This document shows, piece after piece, positions 24,172 through 33,244 of a DNA stretch of 35,054 nucleotides; position 1 is the stretch's first letter, and each line of letters opens with the position of its first letter. Both the position numbers and the translations under genes were made by a program. Source of the DNA: Phormidium ambiguum IAM M-71 (lineage in GTDB: Bacteria > Cyanobacteriota > Cyanobacteriia > Cyanobacteriales > Aerosakkonemataceae); assembly GCF_001904725.1 (NCBI RefSeq), contig NZ_MRCE01000027.1, forward strand, positions 1-35,054, written 5' to 3'. The notes beneath the pieces are model-generated. The model was given only the letters and a program-made list of their open reading frames with translations. It searched no databases and had not been told where the DNA came from.

Positions 24172-25506
24172 CTAATAACTGCTATTTTGCAGGGTTAGCT
24201 CAGACTTAGAAACAAGGGAGAATTTTTCTTTTAAGGCAATACCTAAAATTACTAATCCAGGCCAATATAAATAAGCTAGAGTTTCCAGATTTTCGGCAAA
24301 AGAAAACATAATTAAGACTGTAAGTATCCCTAAAGCTACTTGGGCAGTAGTATTTTTTTGCGCTTTTATTAAACATTCAATAAAACTCCATGTCATGGGA
24401 ACAGCTAAAGCGATAAAACCGACAATACCGTGAGTAAAAAGTACTCCAAACCAAGTATGGTGTGAACCGATCGGTTTACCCGTAACAACTCTTGGCCCTT
24501 TCGGTTCTTTGATTCCAAAACCCCAAATTGGTGCATCATTTTGCCAACGGTATAATGCAATTCTTCCTAAAACTTCCCTCACTCTTGAAGAACTAGCTCT
24601 TTGACCATCAAATTGGGCACGAAAATCTTTGTACCAATTAAGTAATTGAATACCAAACATTCCTGAAAAAACGCTAAATGCTCCAGCTGTAAGTTGAATA
24701 CCTGGGCGAGTCATGTTTGATAAAATCCAGTTAATTACGGGAAGAGTTGGTAAGCATAATATTCCTAAACGTGAATCTGAACTCCAAACCATTGCTGCCG
24801 CACCAATCATTCCTAGCCAACGCAATCTTTTGTTTGCTTCCTGACAGACAAGGAAGAAATAAATGTTGCCTACCATTCCTAAAGCAGGTGCCCAAGGAGT
24901 AAATAAATATAAACGGGTTTTACCAGTATCTGAATCTCGAATATAAAGAAGTATATTATAGTATTCTGCTCCTACGCCTCCAATTTTATATAGTGGTGAT
25001 GTAATTATAGGTAAACGAATATTTACCAAACTCATCGCATAAAAAAGTACCACTAAAATTAAGCTTTGAATGCAAAGAATACAAGCGGCGCGGTAAATTA
25101 ATTGCGATCGAATTTTCAAACATCCACTGAGGGGAAATAAAGCTAAGAGTGCCCAAGTTCTAGCGAAGAAATTAATTGTCGATCTGACAATTCTGGGCAA
25201 ATCCATATTAAAGTCGAGATGTGCACCAACGATCGCTACTTCCATCAACAACATACCAGCAATCCATATCCAAACTCCTAAAGGAATTCGGATTCTTTCC
25301 TCTGGCGGAGTATCTTGTGTTTGTTGCCATAATTGAACGCACAAATAACCTGCTAAGAACCACGCAATTGCGGGAGCTACAATGTGCTGCGCTCCAATTA
25401 TGTACAACAGATAGGTTCCTGTTATGTAATACCAAATTACCTTCTCTGGAAGATTCTGAGGGGTAATTTTTACTGATTCCCATAAACGTTTAAGTTTTTC
25501 AATCAT
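24172..25506 (-). CDS. O-antigen polymerase/ligase family protein (Wzy-like)
   Basis: A 444-residue polytopic protein with about ten predicted helices and one larger periplasmic loop near residues 270-345 (LLNWYKDFRAQFDGQRASSSRVREVLGRIALYRW). The signature part is SSDSRLGILCLP, then IWGFGIKEPKG and GSHHTWFGVLFTHGIVGFIAL, the family Wzy_C-type pattern including the paired His. In this locus it should polymerise flipped repeat units. A ligase role is less likely as no lipid A ligation is implied. AGG lies five bases before the ATG. Confidence 0.88.
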   Translation of the reverse strand: MIEKLKRLWESVKITPQNLPEKVIWYYITGTYLLYIIGAQHIVAPAIAWFLAGYLCVQLWQQTQDTPPEERIRIPLGVWIWIAGMLLMEVAIVGAHLDFNMDLPRIVRSTINFFARTWALLALFPLSGCLKIRSQLIYRAACILCIQSLILVVLFYAMSLVNIRLPIITSPLYKIGGVGAEYYNILLYIRDSDTGKTRLYLFTPWAPALGMVGNIYFFLVCQEANKRLRWLGMIGAAAMVWSSDSRLGILCLPTLPVINWILSNMTRPGIQLTAGAFSVFSGMFGIQLLNWYKDFRAQFDGQRASSSRVREVLGRIALYRWQNDAPIWGFGIKEPKGPRVVTGKPIGSHHTWFGVLFTHGIVGFIALAVPMTWSFIECLIKAQKNTTAQVALGILTVLIMFSFAENLETLAYLYWPGLVILGIALKEKFSLVSKSELTLQNSSY

Positions 25507-25528
25507 CGGAACCTAATTTATGAAGTGA

Positions 25529-26275
25529 TTATTGGCACTGCGATAAAACTTCTGCTTTAGTAGCAGATAAAACTGATTCTACCAGTTGAGAATTTGGTTG
25601 ATTTTTATTAACAGATTTGCGATTGCCTATTACTTTTGCAGGTACACCAACAGCAATGGAATAAGGAGGAATATCTTTATTCACTACTGCTCCGGCTCCA
25701 ATAATACTGCCCCGACCAATTGTGACTCCATCTAATACTTTGACACCGCTACCTAACCAACAATCATCTTCAATGACAATTCCCTTATAAGTATGTCCTT
25801 GTTCGACAATTGGTCGATCGGGATCTGTGAAAACATGATTGTTGGCAAAAATCCCTACATGAGGAGCAATCAAACAATATTTACCAATTTTAATTTGCCG
25901 ACCAGTTAGACAAGTATAAGGCCCAAGAGAGGCGTAATCACCTATTTCTATATAGCCGCTACCGCCGGAGTGCAATTTAATATCAACTGCGCGGTTTAAA
26001 CGTACCCAATCACCTACGGAAATTTTACTATCTCGACCAACATTTCTCACACGGACATAGCGATCGATTTTTACCCCCTTACCAATTTCCACACAATCAG
26101 CATTTACAAATTCCACACCAGGTTCAATGTTTACCGACTTACCCAAACTTCCTAAAATGTATGGATAAAACAATTTTCGTAAAGCTCTTCCTGGTGCTAA
26201 AGGAATCCAACCAATGAAAGTAACTAATAAATTTTCTTTCCAGTAAGACAATCGTGAACGAGAAGAAGATTTCAT
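25529..26275 (-). CDS. Hexapeptide-repeat acyltransferase (LbH)
   Basis: A 248-residue left-handed beta-helix enzyme. The N-terminal part (LLVTFIGWIPLAPGRALRKLFYPYIL) resembles WcaF/colanic-type and serine-acetyltransferase-like members that sit at the membrane. Hexapeptide turns run from about residue 50 to 225, broken by the loop IFANNHVFTDPDRPIVEQG, where the His is the likely catalytic base for acetyl-CoA. The end IPPYSIAVGVPAKVIGNR is the classic C-terminal block. It probably O-acetylates a sugar of the repeat unit. AGGAAT lies before the ATG. Confidence 0.9.
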   Translation of the reverse strand: MKSSSRSRLSYWKENLLVTFIGWIPLAPGRALRKLFYPYILGSLGKSVNIEPGVEFVNADCVEIGKGVKIDRYVRVRNVGRDSKISVGDWVRLNRAVDIKLHSGGSGYIEIGDYASLGPYTCLTGRQIKIGKYCLIAPHVGIFANNHVFTDPDRPIVEQGHTYKGIVIEDDCWLGSGVKVLDGVTIGRGSIIGAGAVVNKDIPPYSIAVGVPAKVIGNRKSVNKNQPNSQLVESVLSATKAEVLSQCQ

Positions 26276-26338
26276 ATTATTCCTGACTTTTTCCCAATAG
26301 TAAACACCCTAATTTAACAGAAACTAACCTCAATCAGG

Positions 26339-27745
26339 TCACAGTAAATTTGCAGTTAGTTCAGGAACTTTTTTCCCTGAATTTTCTGCCAAAATAGTTT
26401 CATAAAGAGTCAAAGAATCAGCCGCCTCCATAGTAATAGTTCTCACAGGCTGAATTCCTTGGCGAAGTTTATCCAATAAACTACTATCTTTAGCCAGTAA
26501 AGCAAAAGCTTCTGCCCAAGCTTTTGGATCGCCAGCAGATACTAACAATCCATCTTCTCCATGTCTTACTTTTTCGGCAATTCCCCCTAAGTTAGAACCG
26601 ATTACTGGCACGCCATAAGCATGAGCTTCTAACACTACCACTGGCCCTGTTTCTAACCATTGAGAAGGTACAGCTAAGACATCAAAATTAGCAAATCCAT
26701 CGCCTAATTCGTCACGTTTTAACTGTTTCGCTACTTCAATTCTGGGGTCATTATTAATCCGATCGATAACTTGTTGCCGATATGAATTGTTACTTTCAAC
26801 GCCATGAATAATTAACTTAATCGGAACTTCTGGTGGGAGAGCTTTTACTGCTTCTACTAATATATGAATTCCCTTTGTATGATCCCAGCGACCTAAGAAA
26901 CCAACTCGCAATGGTTCCCCTGGTTTTTTGGGTTGTAAAACTCTTTGTTTGAAGACATCGGCAAAAGAATCAGAAATGCCATGTTTTAACAAGAAAATTT
27001 TTTCTTTGGGTATACCGTTAACCATTAAAGCTTTGCCAACCCATTGACTCATAACTACAATGCGATCGGCATATTTTGCCATCTCTTGTAAACCTTCCAA
27101 ACGCGCCGCTGCATAAGCAGGAATCGAAAAAGGATTCAGCAAAGCCTCAGCCGTTTTACTAATTGGTGCAGGTAAATTACTTAAACGTCGAGTTAATCCA
27201 CTAGCTATTTGACTAGCAGGTACAGGTATTTTACTCAAACTTTCAATAATTGCCGGAGGGATATTTTGGGAAACTCCACAACAATAACCGCAACGTACCG
27301 GATCGATTTTGCCATCACAAGCTTCTTCACCATTCAACATCAATGTTTGACGTTGGCAAATTGGTTGAGGTAAACGGACAGAAACCGCTGTTGCCATTCC
27401 CAATTCTTTCGCTAAACGAAGATGGGGTAAACCACATTTGGGAGTCCATTGGTGTTGGTGATAAACTTCAGCTTTTTGTGCCTTTAACCACTGAGCAAAG
27501 TATTCAAAACCTCCATGAGGAACAGCCCCATGATTTGGTTCAGGTTTAGGTGTTGGGGATACAGGATATCGGTAAACTTCTACTCCCTTATAAATATAAG
27601 AATCTGCTGTTGATTTATCTTGAGATGCAGCTACCTTAGTTTCAACACCCATAGCTGCCAAAACCGGAATAATTTCACTGAGATGGATGTGAATTCCACC
27701 ACAACTTTCGGGAAAATAGCGAGCAACAGCTTGAATAGTTTTCAT
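26339..27745 (-). CDS. GT4 family glycosyltransferase with Cys-rich insert
   Basis: A 468-residue GT-B retaining enzyme. The N-terminal lobe begins YFPESCGGIHIHL. The C-terminal lobe has RVGFLGRWDHTKGIHILVEAV, FANFDVLAVPSQWLETGPVVVLEAHAYGVPVIGSNLGGIAE (donor-binding E-x7-E region) and the HGEDGLLV step. An insert near residues 134-162 has Cys in ICQRQ, EEACDG, VRCGYCCG: five Cys that fit the zinc-ribbon-like clusters known from some GT4 enzymes. Donor unknown. There is no Shine-Dalgarno sequence worth noting at the ATG. A hairpin at 27801-27831 separates it from the upstream phosphodiesterase-like gene, which may lower its expression or mark a secondary start. Confidence 0.92.
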   Translation of the reverse strand: MKTIQAVARYFPESCGGIHIHLSEIIPVLAAMGVETKVAASQDKSTADSYIYKGVEVYRYPVSPTPKPEPNHGAVPHGGFEYFAQWLKAQKAEVYHQHQWTPKCGLPHLRLAKELGMATAVSVRLPQPICQRQTLMLNGEEACDGKIDPVRCGYCCGVSQNIPPAIIESLSKIPVPASQIASGLTRRLSNLPAPISKTAEALLNPFSIPAYAAARLEGLQEMAKYADRIVVMSQWVGKALMVNGIPKEKIFLLKHGISDSFADVFKQRVLQPKKPGEPLRVGFLGRWDHTKGIHILVEAVKALPPEVPIKLIIHGVESNNSYRQQVIDRINNDPRIEVAKQLKRDELGDGFANFDVLAVPSQWLETGPVVVLEAHAYGVPVIGSNLGGIAEKVRHGEDGLLVSAGDPKAWAEAFALLAKDSSLLDKLRQGIQPVRTITMEAADSLTLYETILAENSGKKVPELTANLL

Positions 27746-27800
27746 AAATTTGAGTAAAATTTATTAAGATGTCATTTCACTAGAAATCTAGTTTTAAGAA

Positions 27801-27831
27801 AGGGCTGGGGAATTAATTTTCTCCAAGCCCT
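27801..27831 (-). terminator. Hairpin between phosphodiesterase-like and GT4 genes
   Basis: On the minus strand AGGGCTTGGAGAA can pair imperfectly with TTCCCCAGCCCT and is followed by TTTCTTAAAA. It lies 24 bases past the stop of the upstream gene in a 110-base gap. It is a good candidate for a partial (attenuating) terminator inside the operon. Confidence 0.55.
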
Positions 27832-27855
27832 ATTGTTGCAGGTTGTCTGCTACAA

Positions 27856-29517
27856 CTAAGCAATAACTTTGGTATTCAGTAATGGTTTACCATCCATATA
27901 TTCAGGAATTGGCGCTTCCATTAATTCCAAAATTGTCGGAGCTAAGTCTACTGCGTGTGCTTCTGGCAAGTTAGAACCTGCTTCAATTCCTGGCCCTTTT
28001 ACAAACCAAAAACCTCTCGGACGATGAGCGCCTGTACGGTTAAAGTAGATTGGTCCAATGCGGCCAAATTTCGGGCTATCTACCACATCTACAGCGAAGT
28101 CATCCCAAATTACAACTAAGTCAGCACTGGGTAATTTCGGATTATCATCTAGAGGATTTTCTCTGGTACGTACCACTTTTTTCACGATTGGTTGACCAGT
28201 GCGAGGATCGGTTAATTGGTGCAATTGTTCGACTAATTCATCACACAAAGCATGATATTCAGAAGGAGAAACAATTCCTTGAGATTCTCTACCTTTTAAG
28301 TTAATCCGAATGTAGCCATCGGAGAAACCAGGAATATAAAATGCTTTCATTTGTGGCCAGTATGGTTGATACCATTTGGAAGGATGCCAACAGAATAATT
28401 CGCTTTGGGGAGATTTAGTGAATTTAGCCCATTTTTTATAGAATTTGCTTAAGTAAGGTCTAAAGCGTCCAGGGATTTTGGGTTCTATTGACCTTAAAAA
28501 GGTTGCCATTGCATCGGGTTCATTTTTCAATTGATGCAGCAATTTGTACCAGCTATCTTTGGGATTTTTGGGAGTTAATGGTGGTGGAGGTGTCATTCCC
28601 ATTGGCTGGGATTTGAGTAATGATTTACCAGGGAAACTAAAGCGATAGAGGAATTCTGGTAATACTACCATGCTCAATACATCGGTAGTGTTAGCACCTT
28701 GACCATGAGCAGAAAATACGATGACGTAGCTATCTTTGGGAGCTTCAGCTAACATTTCACCCAAGGATTCATCTACTGCTTTAAAGTAGTCCAACATGGG
28801 ATCTTTACCGGGAGTTGCTGTTTGTTGGTAAAGTGGGTGATCGGTTTGGCTTAAATGCCAGAAGTAATGTTGTGCTGTGTGAGTTTCGCCAATTACTGTG
28901 AGGAATAAATCCCATTTTTCCCGACTGAGTAAGTCTTTGGTAATTGCCGTGCGGCGTTCTAGCCCTACTTCTAACTGATTTTGCAGTTTAGCTACTGATG
29001 CGGGATTGTACCAGTCGGAGCGATCGTTATGGTGGAATGTATCTGCTGGATGATCGCCGTATTTGGAAATAATTTCTGATAATAAATTTTCCGGTTGCGA
29101 AGCGCGATCGATCATCGGCGCATGAGCACCCCAAGCTAACGCTTGAATACCATTTAGATTAGGGCAAATTGTAGTTTGTGGCACATCAAATACAGCTACC
29201 CGATATTTGTCTCCCAAATTATAAAATGGTAAAAATTCGCTGTAATTGTAAGCACCGTGAGCGCCCAAAGTTTTTGTCTGATATGTACTTGGATTAAAAT
29301 CGAACTTTGACCAGTAGCCAGTTTTGTAAGGAAGACAACCAGTAATGAAATTTGTCCAAGCTGATTCTCCCTTGTAATATTCCATATTGATTAGGCGACC
29401 GTAAGCACCTTGTTGTCTCAACTGAGACAAATTTTTCAGATGCCCTTGAGATATCCATTCTTCAAGTAATACTGGGTCTGTTGAATCTAATCCAATTGCA
29501 ATTACAGAATGCTTCAC
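27856..29517 (-). CDS. Alkaline-phosphatase-superfamily protein (phosphodiesterase-like), copy 2
   Basis: A protein of 553 residues from the GTG at 29517. The ORF opens at a TTG at 29523, but AGGAG abuts that codon and is six bases from the GTG, and the paralogue start MKRPVIAIGLD aligns with MKHSVIAIGLD, so GTG is chosen. The fold elements are GLDSTDP (metal Asp 11), GESAWTNFITG with candidate nucleophile Ser 52, VIGETHTAQHYFWHL, VIVFSAHGQGAN where the usual SDHG Asp is Ala, and FNRTGAHRPRGFWFVKGPG with a late His. No signal peptide is visible. It should hydrolyse or transfer a phospho- or sulfo-group, or be a catalytically altered homologue. It flanks the chain-length gene with its paralogue at 31463-33130. 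Confidence 0.8.
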   Translation of the reverse strand: MKHSVIAIGLDSTDPVLLEEWISQGHLKNLSQLRQQGAYGRLINMEYYKGESAWTNFITGCLPYKTGYWSKFDFNPSTYQTKTLGAHGAYNYSEFLPFYNLGDKYRVAVFDVPQTTICPNLNGIQALAWGAHAPMIDRASQPENLLSEIISKYGDHPADTFHHNDRSDWYNPASVAKLQNQLEVGLERRTAITKDLLSREKWDLFLTVIGETHTAQHYFWHLSQTDHPLYQQTATPGKDPMLDYFKAVDESLGEMLAEAPKDSYVIVFSAHGQGANTTDVLSMVVLPEFLYRFSFPGKSLLKSQPMGMTPPPPLTPKNPKDSWYKLLHQLKNEPDAMATFLRSIEPKIPGRFRPYLSKFYKKWAKFTKSPQSELFCWHPSKWYQPYWPQMKAFYIPGFSDGYIRINLKGRESQGIVSPSEYHALCDELVEQLHQLTDPRTGQPIVKKVVRTRENPLDDNPKLPSADLVVIWDDFAVDVVDSPKFGRIGPIYFNRTGAHRPRGFWFVKGPGIEAGSNLPEAHAVDLAPTILELMEAPIPEYMDGKPLLNTKVIA

Positions 29518-29761
29518 AATCAACTCCTATTGAACAAATATTTACTTATGAATTGCCACAAGTAGCTGAATTAATAATTTTTGCGTTTAAATTTGGGCTT
29601 ATTGATTCACTAAATTTCGTAATTTGTAATTACTTTTTTGCCCAACTTCTGAACGATATTAATCAACTACGTGAAAACACTGCAATAAATTACTCCACCC
29701 TTCACATACTCTTTACAAAACTCCTGGGTTTTGGCCAAAATTACTAAGCCTTTGTAAAGCT

Positions 29762-31300
29762 TCAATGTTCAATCCCAGCTTCATTACGTACTGATTTACC
29801 ATTTAGGAGAGCTTTATCACTTTGCTGGTTATGTTGTGTTAGCTCTATGATTTCTGGAAGTTTGTCAGACTTTAAACCTGTCTCTTCCAAAGAAATTAAA
29901 CCGTTTTCCTTCCGCTTCTGCTGCTTACGTTGGCGCAACCAAAGTAAGAAAATGGCATTAGAACAAAAAAGACTGCCCAATGCTGCTCCAGCGAACACAA
30001 ATATTGGTTTTGGCGAAGCAGCAGAGCCAGGTAAACTAGGTGCGGAGAATACTTGAATTTCGGGATAAGCAGCCGTTACATTAGACTTAGCCAAATCTAA
30101 TCTAGCTAGAGTAGAGGAAAATACGGCTTCGGCAGTTCGCACATCTCTTTCCAAATCTGCCAAAGTAGATTCTTTTTGAGCCAGCATTTTCTGCCTAGCT
30201 TCCAGTTCCGTAATTTGTTGATCGAGTGCTTTAGCTTGTGCTGCCAATCCCTCTCTTTCTACTTCTGTAGCAACTAATTGCTGGGAAAGACTAGCCCGTG
30301 CCGTACTCGTACCACTGTTACTATTGCTCAGATTTAGTTGCGCCAAAGTTGCTAGGTTGACAGGTCTTCCTAAAATCAAGCGAGACCTTTCTAGCAATAA
30401 AGTTTGTGCTGCATCTCGTTTCGCTCTCTCTTCGACTACTGCTGGATGAGCCGGAAGAAATCGAGAACTTAAAGTTGTGTAGGCAGCGTTAGCTTCAGTA
30501 TAGTCTTGAAAAGCTTTTTGAAATACTGGATCTGGCTGAAGCACAAAAGCATCAGATGCTTGATTTGCTGATAAATTCAAATTATTAGATAATTCTATTA
30601 CACGCATATTAGCTTGTTGCTTTTGCGCGATTACTTCTGCTTTTTGCCTACGTAACTGCTCAATGTTATTCGTTAAATTGCTAATTTGTTGAGCAGAATT
30701 TAACAAAGAACTAGTTTTATAGTCTGAAAGCCTTTTTTGCGCTTGTTTTAGTTTAATTTGTGAAGAGTTAAGCGTTTCTTGGAGAATTCGATCCTGCTGA
30801 GTAACTTGTTGCTTTCTTAATTCATTCAGTTTTTGTTGCAAAGCATCAAACAAAGCTTTTCCTTTAGCTTGAGCTTGTTCAGGAGTATCACCAGAAACCT
30901 CAACTTGCATCAATGTAGTATTGGCAATAATAGTGATTCTAGGTTCATCAAATTCCCTTAACGTCATATTCAATGGTTGAGATGCGGCCTGTAAAACATC
31001 TCTACTATTAAGCAAAAATTTGTAATTTTCTCTGGGGTCTTGGGAAGGTGTTTGATAAGGAGAATCAGTGGATGCGGTGGTTTGTCCAATTCCCGGTAAA
31101 TTAACATTGGTTGATGAACTAGCAGCAGGTAAACTAATGGCAAATTTACTATTGTAACTTGGTGAAGCTTTGAGCAAATAAAATATTGCTAAACTCCAAA
31201 TTGCTACATTAGTAACGATTCCTATTCCTAAGTAACGAAGCCAAGGTGGTATTGAACTTGACCGGGAAGAATTTGGTTGAATAATAATAGTCTCGGTCAT
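29762..31300 (-). CDS. Chain-length determinant protein (Wzz/GumC-like, no kinase)
   Basis: A 512-residue polysaccharide co-polymerase. TM1 is near residues 22-43, followed by a Wzz domain and long periplasmic coiled coils (about 140-390) rich in Gln, Leu and Ala. SAPSLPGSAASPKPIFVFAGAALGSLFCSNAIFLLWLRQR marks the Pro-rich stretch and TM2 near 430-455. A short cytoplasmic tail of about 55 residues has no Walker motifs, so it lacks a fused BY-kinase. It controls polymer length with Wzy and links to the export machine. No kinase, phosphatase or Wza is found in the window. The gaps on both sides are long (238 and 162 bases), so it may have its own promoter. Confidence 0.9.
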   Translation of the reverse strand: MTETIIIQPNSSRSSSIPPWLRYLGIGIVTNVAIWSLAIFYLLKASPSYNSKFAISLPAASSSTNVNLPGIGQTTASTDSPYQTPSQDPRENYKFLLNSRDVLQAASQPLNMTLREFDEPRITIIANTTLMQVEVSGDTPEQAQAKGKALFDALQQKLNELRKQQVTQQDRILQETLNSSQIKLKQAQKRLSDYKTSSLLNSAQQISNLTNNIEQLRRQKAEVIAQKQQANMRVIELSNNLNLSANQASDAFVLQPDPVFQKAFQDYTEANAAYTTLSSRFLPAHPAVVEERAKRDAAQTLLLERSRLILGRPVNLATLAQLNLSNSNSGTSTARASLSQQLVATEVEREGLAAQAKALDQQITELEARQKMLAQKESTLADLERDVRTAEAVFSSTLARLDLAKSNVTAAYPEIQVFSAPSLPGSAASPKPIFVFAGAALGSLFCSNAIFLLWLRQRKQQKRKENGLISLEETGLKSDKLPEIIELTQHNQQSDKALLNGKSVRNEAGIEH

Positions 31301-31380
31301 GGTAAAAAGTGGGGTTAATTATAGCAGACGCTGTTGAATTCCCATATTATATGGTTAGTTTCTTGAATCTGAGTAAAAAT

Positions 31381-31413
31381 GCGATACGCCTAACGGCACG
31401 CTTTGCGATCGCC
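31381..31413. repeat. HIP1-containing dispersed repeat segment
   Basis: GCGATACGCC, TAACGGCACGC, then TTTGCGATCGCC: a short G/C-rich element in an A/T-rich gap, ending in a HIP1 octamer (31405-31412). Elements of this composition (GCGATxxGCC...ACGGCACGC...GCGATCGC) are scattered through several cyanobacterial genomes. It is outside any gene. Confidence 0.5.
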
Positions 31414-31420
31414 AATTATT

Positions 31421-31460
31421 TAGAAATTAGAGGCGTTGCATTTAATGCCTCTAATTTCTA
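31421..31460 (-). terminator. Perfect 14-bp inverted repeat after phosphodiesterase-like copy 1
   Basis: TAGAAATTAGAGGC (31421-31434) and GCCTCTAATTTCTA (31447-31460) are perfect reverse complements around a 12-base loop, two bases past the stop of the upstream minus-strand gene. No U tract follows on the minus strand, so it may stabilise the 3' end of the upstream message or end it with help. The loop contains GCATTTAATGC, a second small palindrome. Confidence 0.7.
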
Positions 31461-31462
31461 CT

Positions 31463-33130
31463 TTATACAACCGAAGCTGCCACTGATTTTTCCAGCATTG
31501 GCTTACCTTCGCAATACTCAGGAATCCTTGCACCCATCAACTCTAAAATTGTTGGCGCTAAATCCAAAGCATGACCTACAGGTAATTCTGACCCTGGAGT
31601 AATATCAGGCCCTTGAGCTAAGAAAAATCCTCTAGCCCGATGGCTTCCGGTCCGATTGTGCGGCACAGGGCCAATCCGACCAAATTCTGGACTATCCACG
31701 ACATCAGTAGCGTTTTCTTCTTGCCAAATTACCACTAAATCTGCATCAGGTAATTTTGGATTTCGGTCACTTGCTTCCTGACGAGTGCGAATGACTTTTT
31801 GCACCATTTCTTTACCAGTTCGAGCATCTTTCAACTGATAAAGCATTTGAGTTAATTCATCACAAACAGCATCATATTCTTCTAGTGTCACAATGCCATT
31901 TGGTTCTCTTCCTTGTAAGTTAATCCGAATATAACCTTCCGAATAACTAGGAATGGCAAATGCCTTCATTTGTGACCAAAATGGCTGATACCAAAGCGCA
32001 GGTTGGAAGTATATTGGATCGCCTTGTTTCTGTAACTCAAAAGGTGAAATTAAATCTGGTGACGGACGAGAACCAAATAATTTTTCTAGCTGATTAAAAA
32101 CTTTTAAAGGCAGATTTTTTCTGAAAAACATTTTCAAGGGATTAGATTCATATTTGAGATTCCACATCCCTCTCAGCCAACATTTTTTCGTTTTGGCATC
32201 AGCAATTGGTTCTCCAGGTGTTGTTCCTAAATCACCCTTTGCAATTCCATATTTTCCAGGGAAGTTATATCGATAAACTAACTCTGGTAAAAAGAACATA
32301 CTGGGTAAATCCATGACATTTGCACCCATGCCATGAGCCGCAAAAACTAGTACATTAGCGTTTTTTGGTGCTTTGCTCAGGATTTCTCCAATTGCTTTGT
32401 CTACTGCGACAAAAGTATCTAGCAGTGCATCATTTCGAGATTTAGCATTTAAAACATGATACAAAGGATGTTCCGGTTGACTCAAATGCCAAAAATAATG
32501 TCCGGCTGAATGAGTTTCACCGAAAATAGTTAAAAATAAATCCCAGTTATCTCGTTGCAGTAAATCTTGACAAATTGTCGATCGCCTGTTTATACCAATT
32601 TCTAGTTTTTTCTGAAGTTCGCTTAATGCTTCTAAATCTAAACAATTTGCATTGTCATGATTAAACGCCGGATGTTCACCATGTTTATTAATTAATTCTG
32701 CTAACAGTTCCACAGGTTGGGAATGACTCGGTGTTAATGCTGAGTGTGCGCCCCAAGCCAAAACTTGTAAGCCATTTACCTTATCGGAAAGGGTAGATTG
32801 TGGCATATCAAATACCGCCACCCGGAAATCTTCCCCTAAAGCATAAAATGGGGGAAATTCCTGAAAATCGTAGGCATTAACTTCTTCTACCTTATAAGTT
32901 CCTTCCCGAAGTTTTAGCGGTGCCCAGTAGCCAGTTTGTTCCGGCGAACAACCTGTGAGAAAAGTTGTCCAAGGTGTTTCGGCTCTGTAGTAATCAAAAG
33001 TATTTAAGTGTGTGTAAGCTCCCTGTTCCCGCAAACGACGTAAATTTTTCAGATAGCCCTGAGACATCCAGTTTTCTAATAAAACTGGGTCTGCTGCATC
33101 TAAACCAATAGCAATTACGGGGCGTTTCAT
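31463..33130 (-). CDS. Alkaline-phosphatase-superfamily protein (phosphodiesterase-like), copy 1
   Basis: A protein of 555 residues from the ATG at 33130. The ORF runs open to a TTG at 33244, but the extra 38 residues have no counterpart in copy 2, while MKRPVIAIGLDAADP aligns at once. Motifs are metal Asp 11, ETPWTTFLTG with candidate nucleophile Thr 52, FGETHSAGHYFWHL, VLVFAAHGMGAN (again no Asp before His) and HNRTGSHRARGFFLAQGPD. The end APTILELMGARIPEY is typical of the family. It is the first gene of the minus-strand EPS block. A role in adding, removing or trimming phosphate-linked groups on the polymer or lipid carrier is inference. Confidence 0.8.
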   Translation of the reverse strand: MKRPVIAIGLDAADPVLLENWMSQGYLKNLRRLREQGAYTHLNTFDYYRAETPWTTFLTGCSPEQTGYWAPLKLREGTYKVEEVNAYDFQEFPPFYALGEDFRVAVFDMPQSTLSDKVNGLQVLAWGAHSALTPSHSQPVELLAELINKHGEHPAFNHDNANCLDLEALSELQKKLEIGINRRSTICQDLLQRDNWDLFLTIFGETHSAGHYFWHLSQPEHPLYHVLNAKSRNDALLDTFVAVDKAIGEILSKAPKNANVLVFAAHGMGANVMDLPSMFFLPELVYRYNFPGKYGIAKGDLGTTPGEPIADAKTKKCWLRGMWNLKYESNPLKMFFRKNLPLKVFNQLEKLFGSRPSPDLISPFELQKQGDPIYFQPALWYQPFWSQMKAFAIPSYSEGYIRINLQGREPNGIVTLEEYDAVCDELTQMLYQLKDARTGKEMVQKVIRTRQEASDRNPKLPDADLVVIWQEENATDVVDSPEFGRIGPVPHNRTGSHRARGFFLAQGPDITPGSELPVGHALDLAPTILELMGARIPEYCEGKPMLEKSVAASVV

Positions 33131-33213
33131 AGTTCTACTAACTAAAAGTGTTCTTAAATTAACGTCAGCAGTAGTAACAACTGCCACAAAGGATTTCCTC
33201 TGACTACGCAAAT

Positions 33214-33244
33214 AACTACGTAAGTAGTTGTTAAGGTTTGTCAA
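33214..33244 (-). promoter_or_regulatory. Possible promoter and operator of the EPS block
   Basis: A consensus -35 (TTGACA, 33244-33239) is followed at operator distance by the palindrome AACTAC-TTAC-GTAGTT (33229-33214). A good -10 hexamer is not evident at 17 or 18 bases; TAGTTA at 33218-33213 would be at spacing 20. It lies about 85-115 bases before the ATG of the first gene. Confidence 0.3.

Noticed and set aside
29481-29747. 88-codon plus-strand ORF before the chain-length gene
   Set aside because: It overlaps the start of the phosphodiesterase-like gene on the other strand, has no ribosome site and no domain.
33131-33244. N-terminal extension of the phosphodiesterase-like copy 1 from a TTG
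   Set aside because: The paralogue begins at the equivalent of the ATG at 33130, and a possible promoter lies inside the extension.
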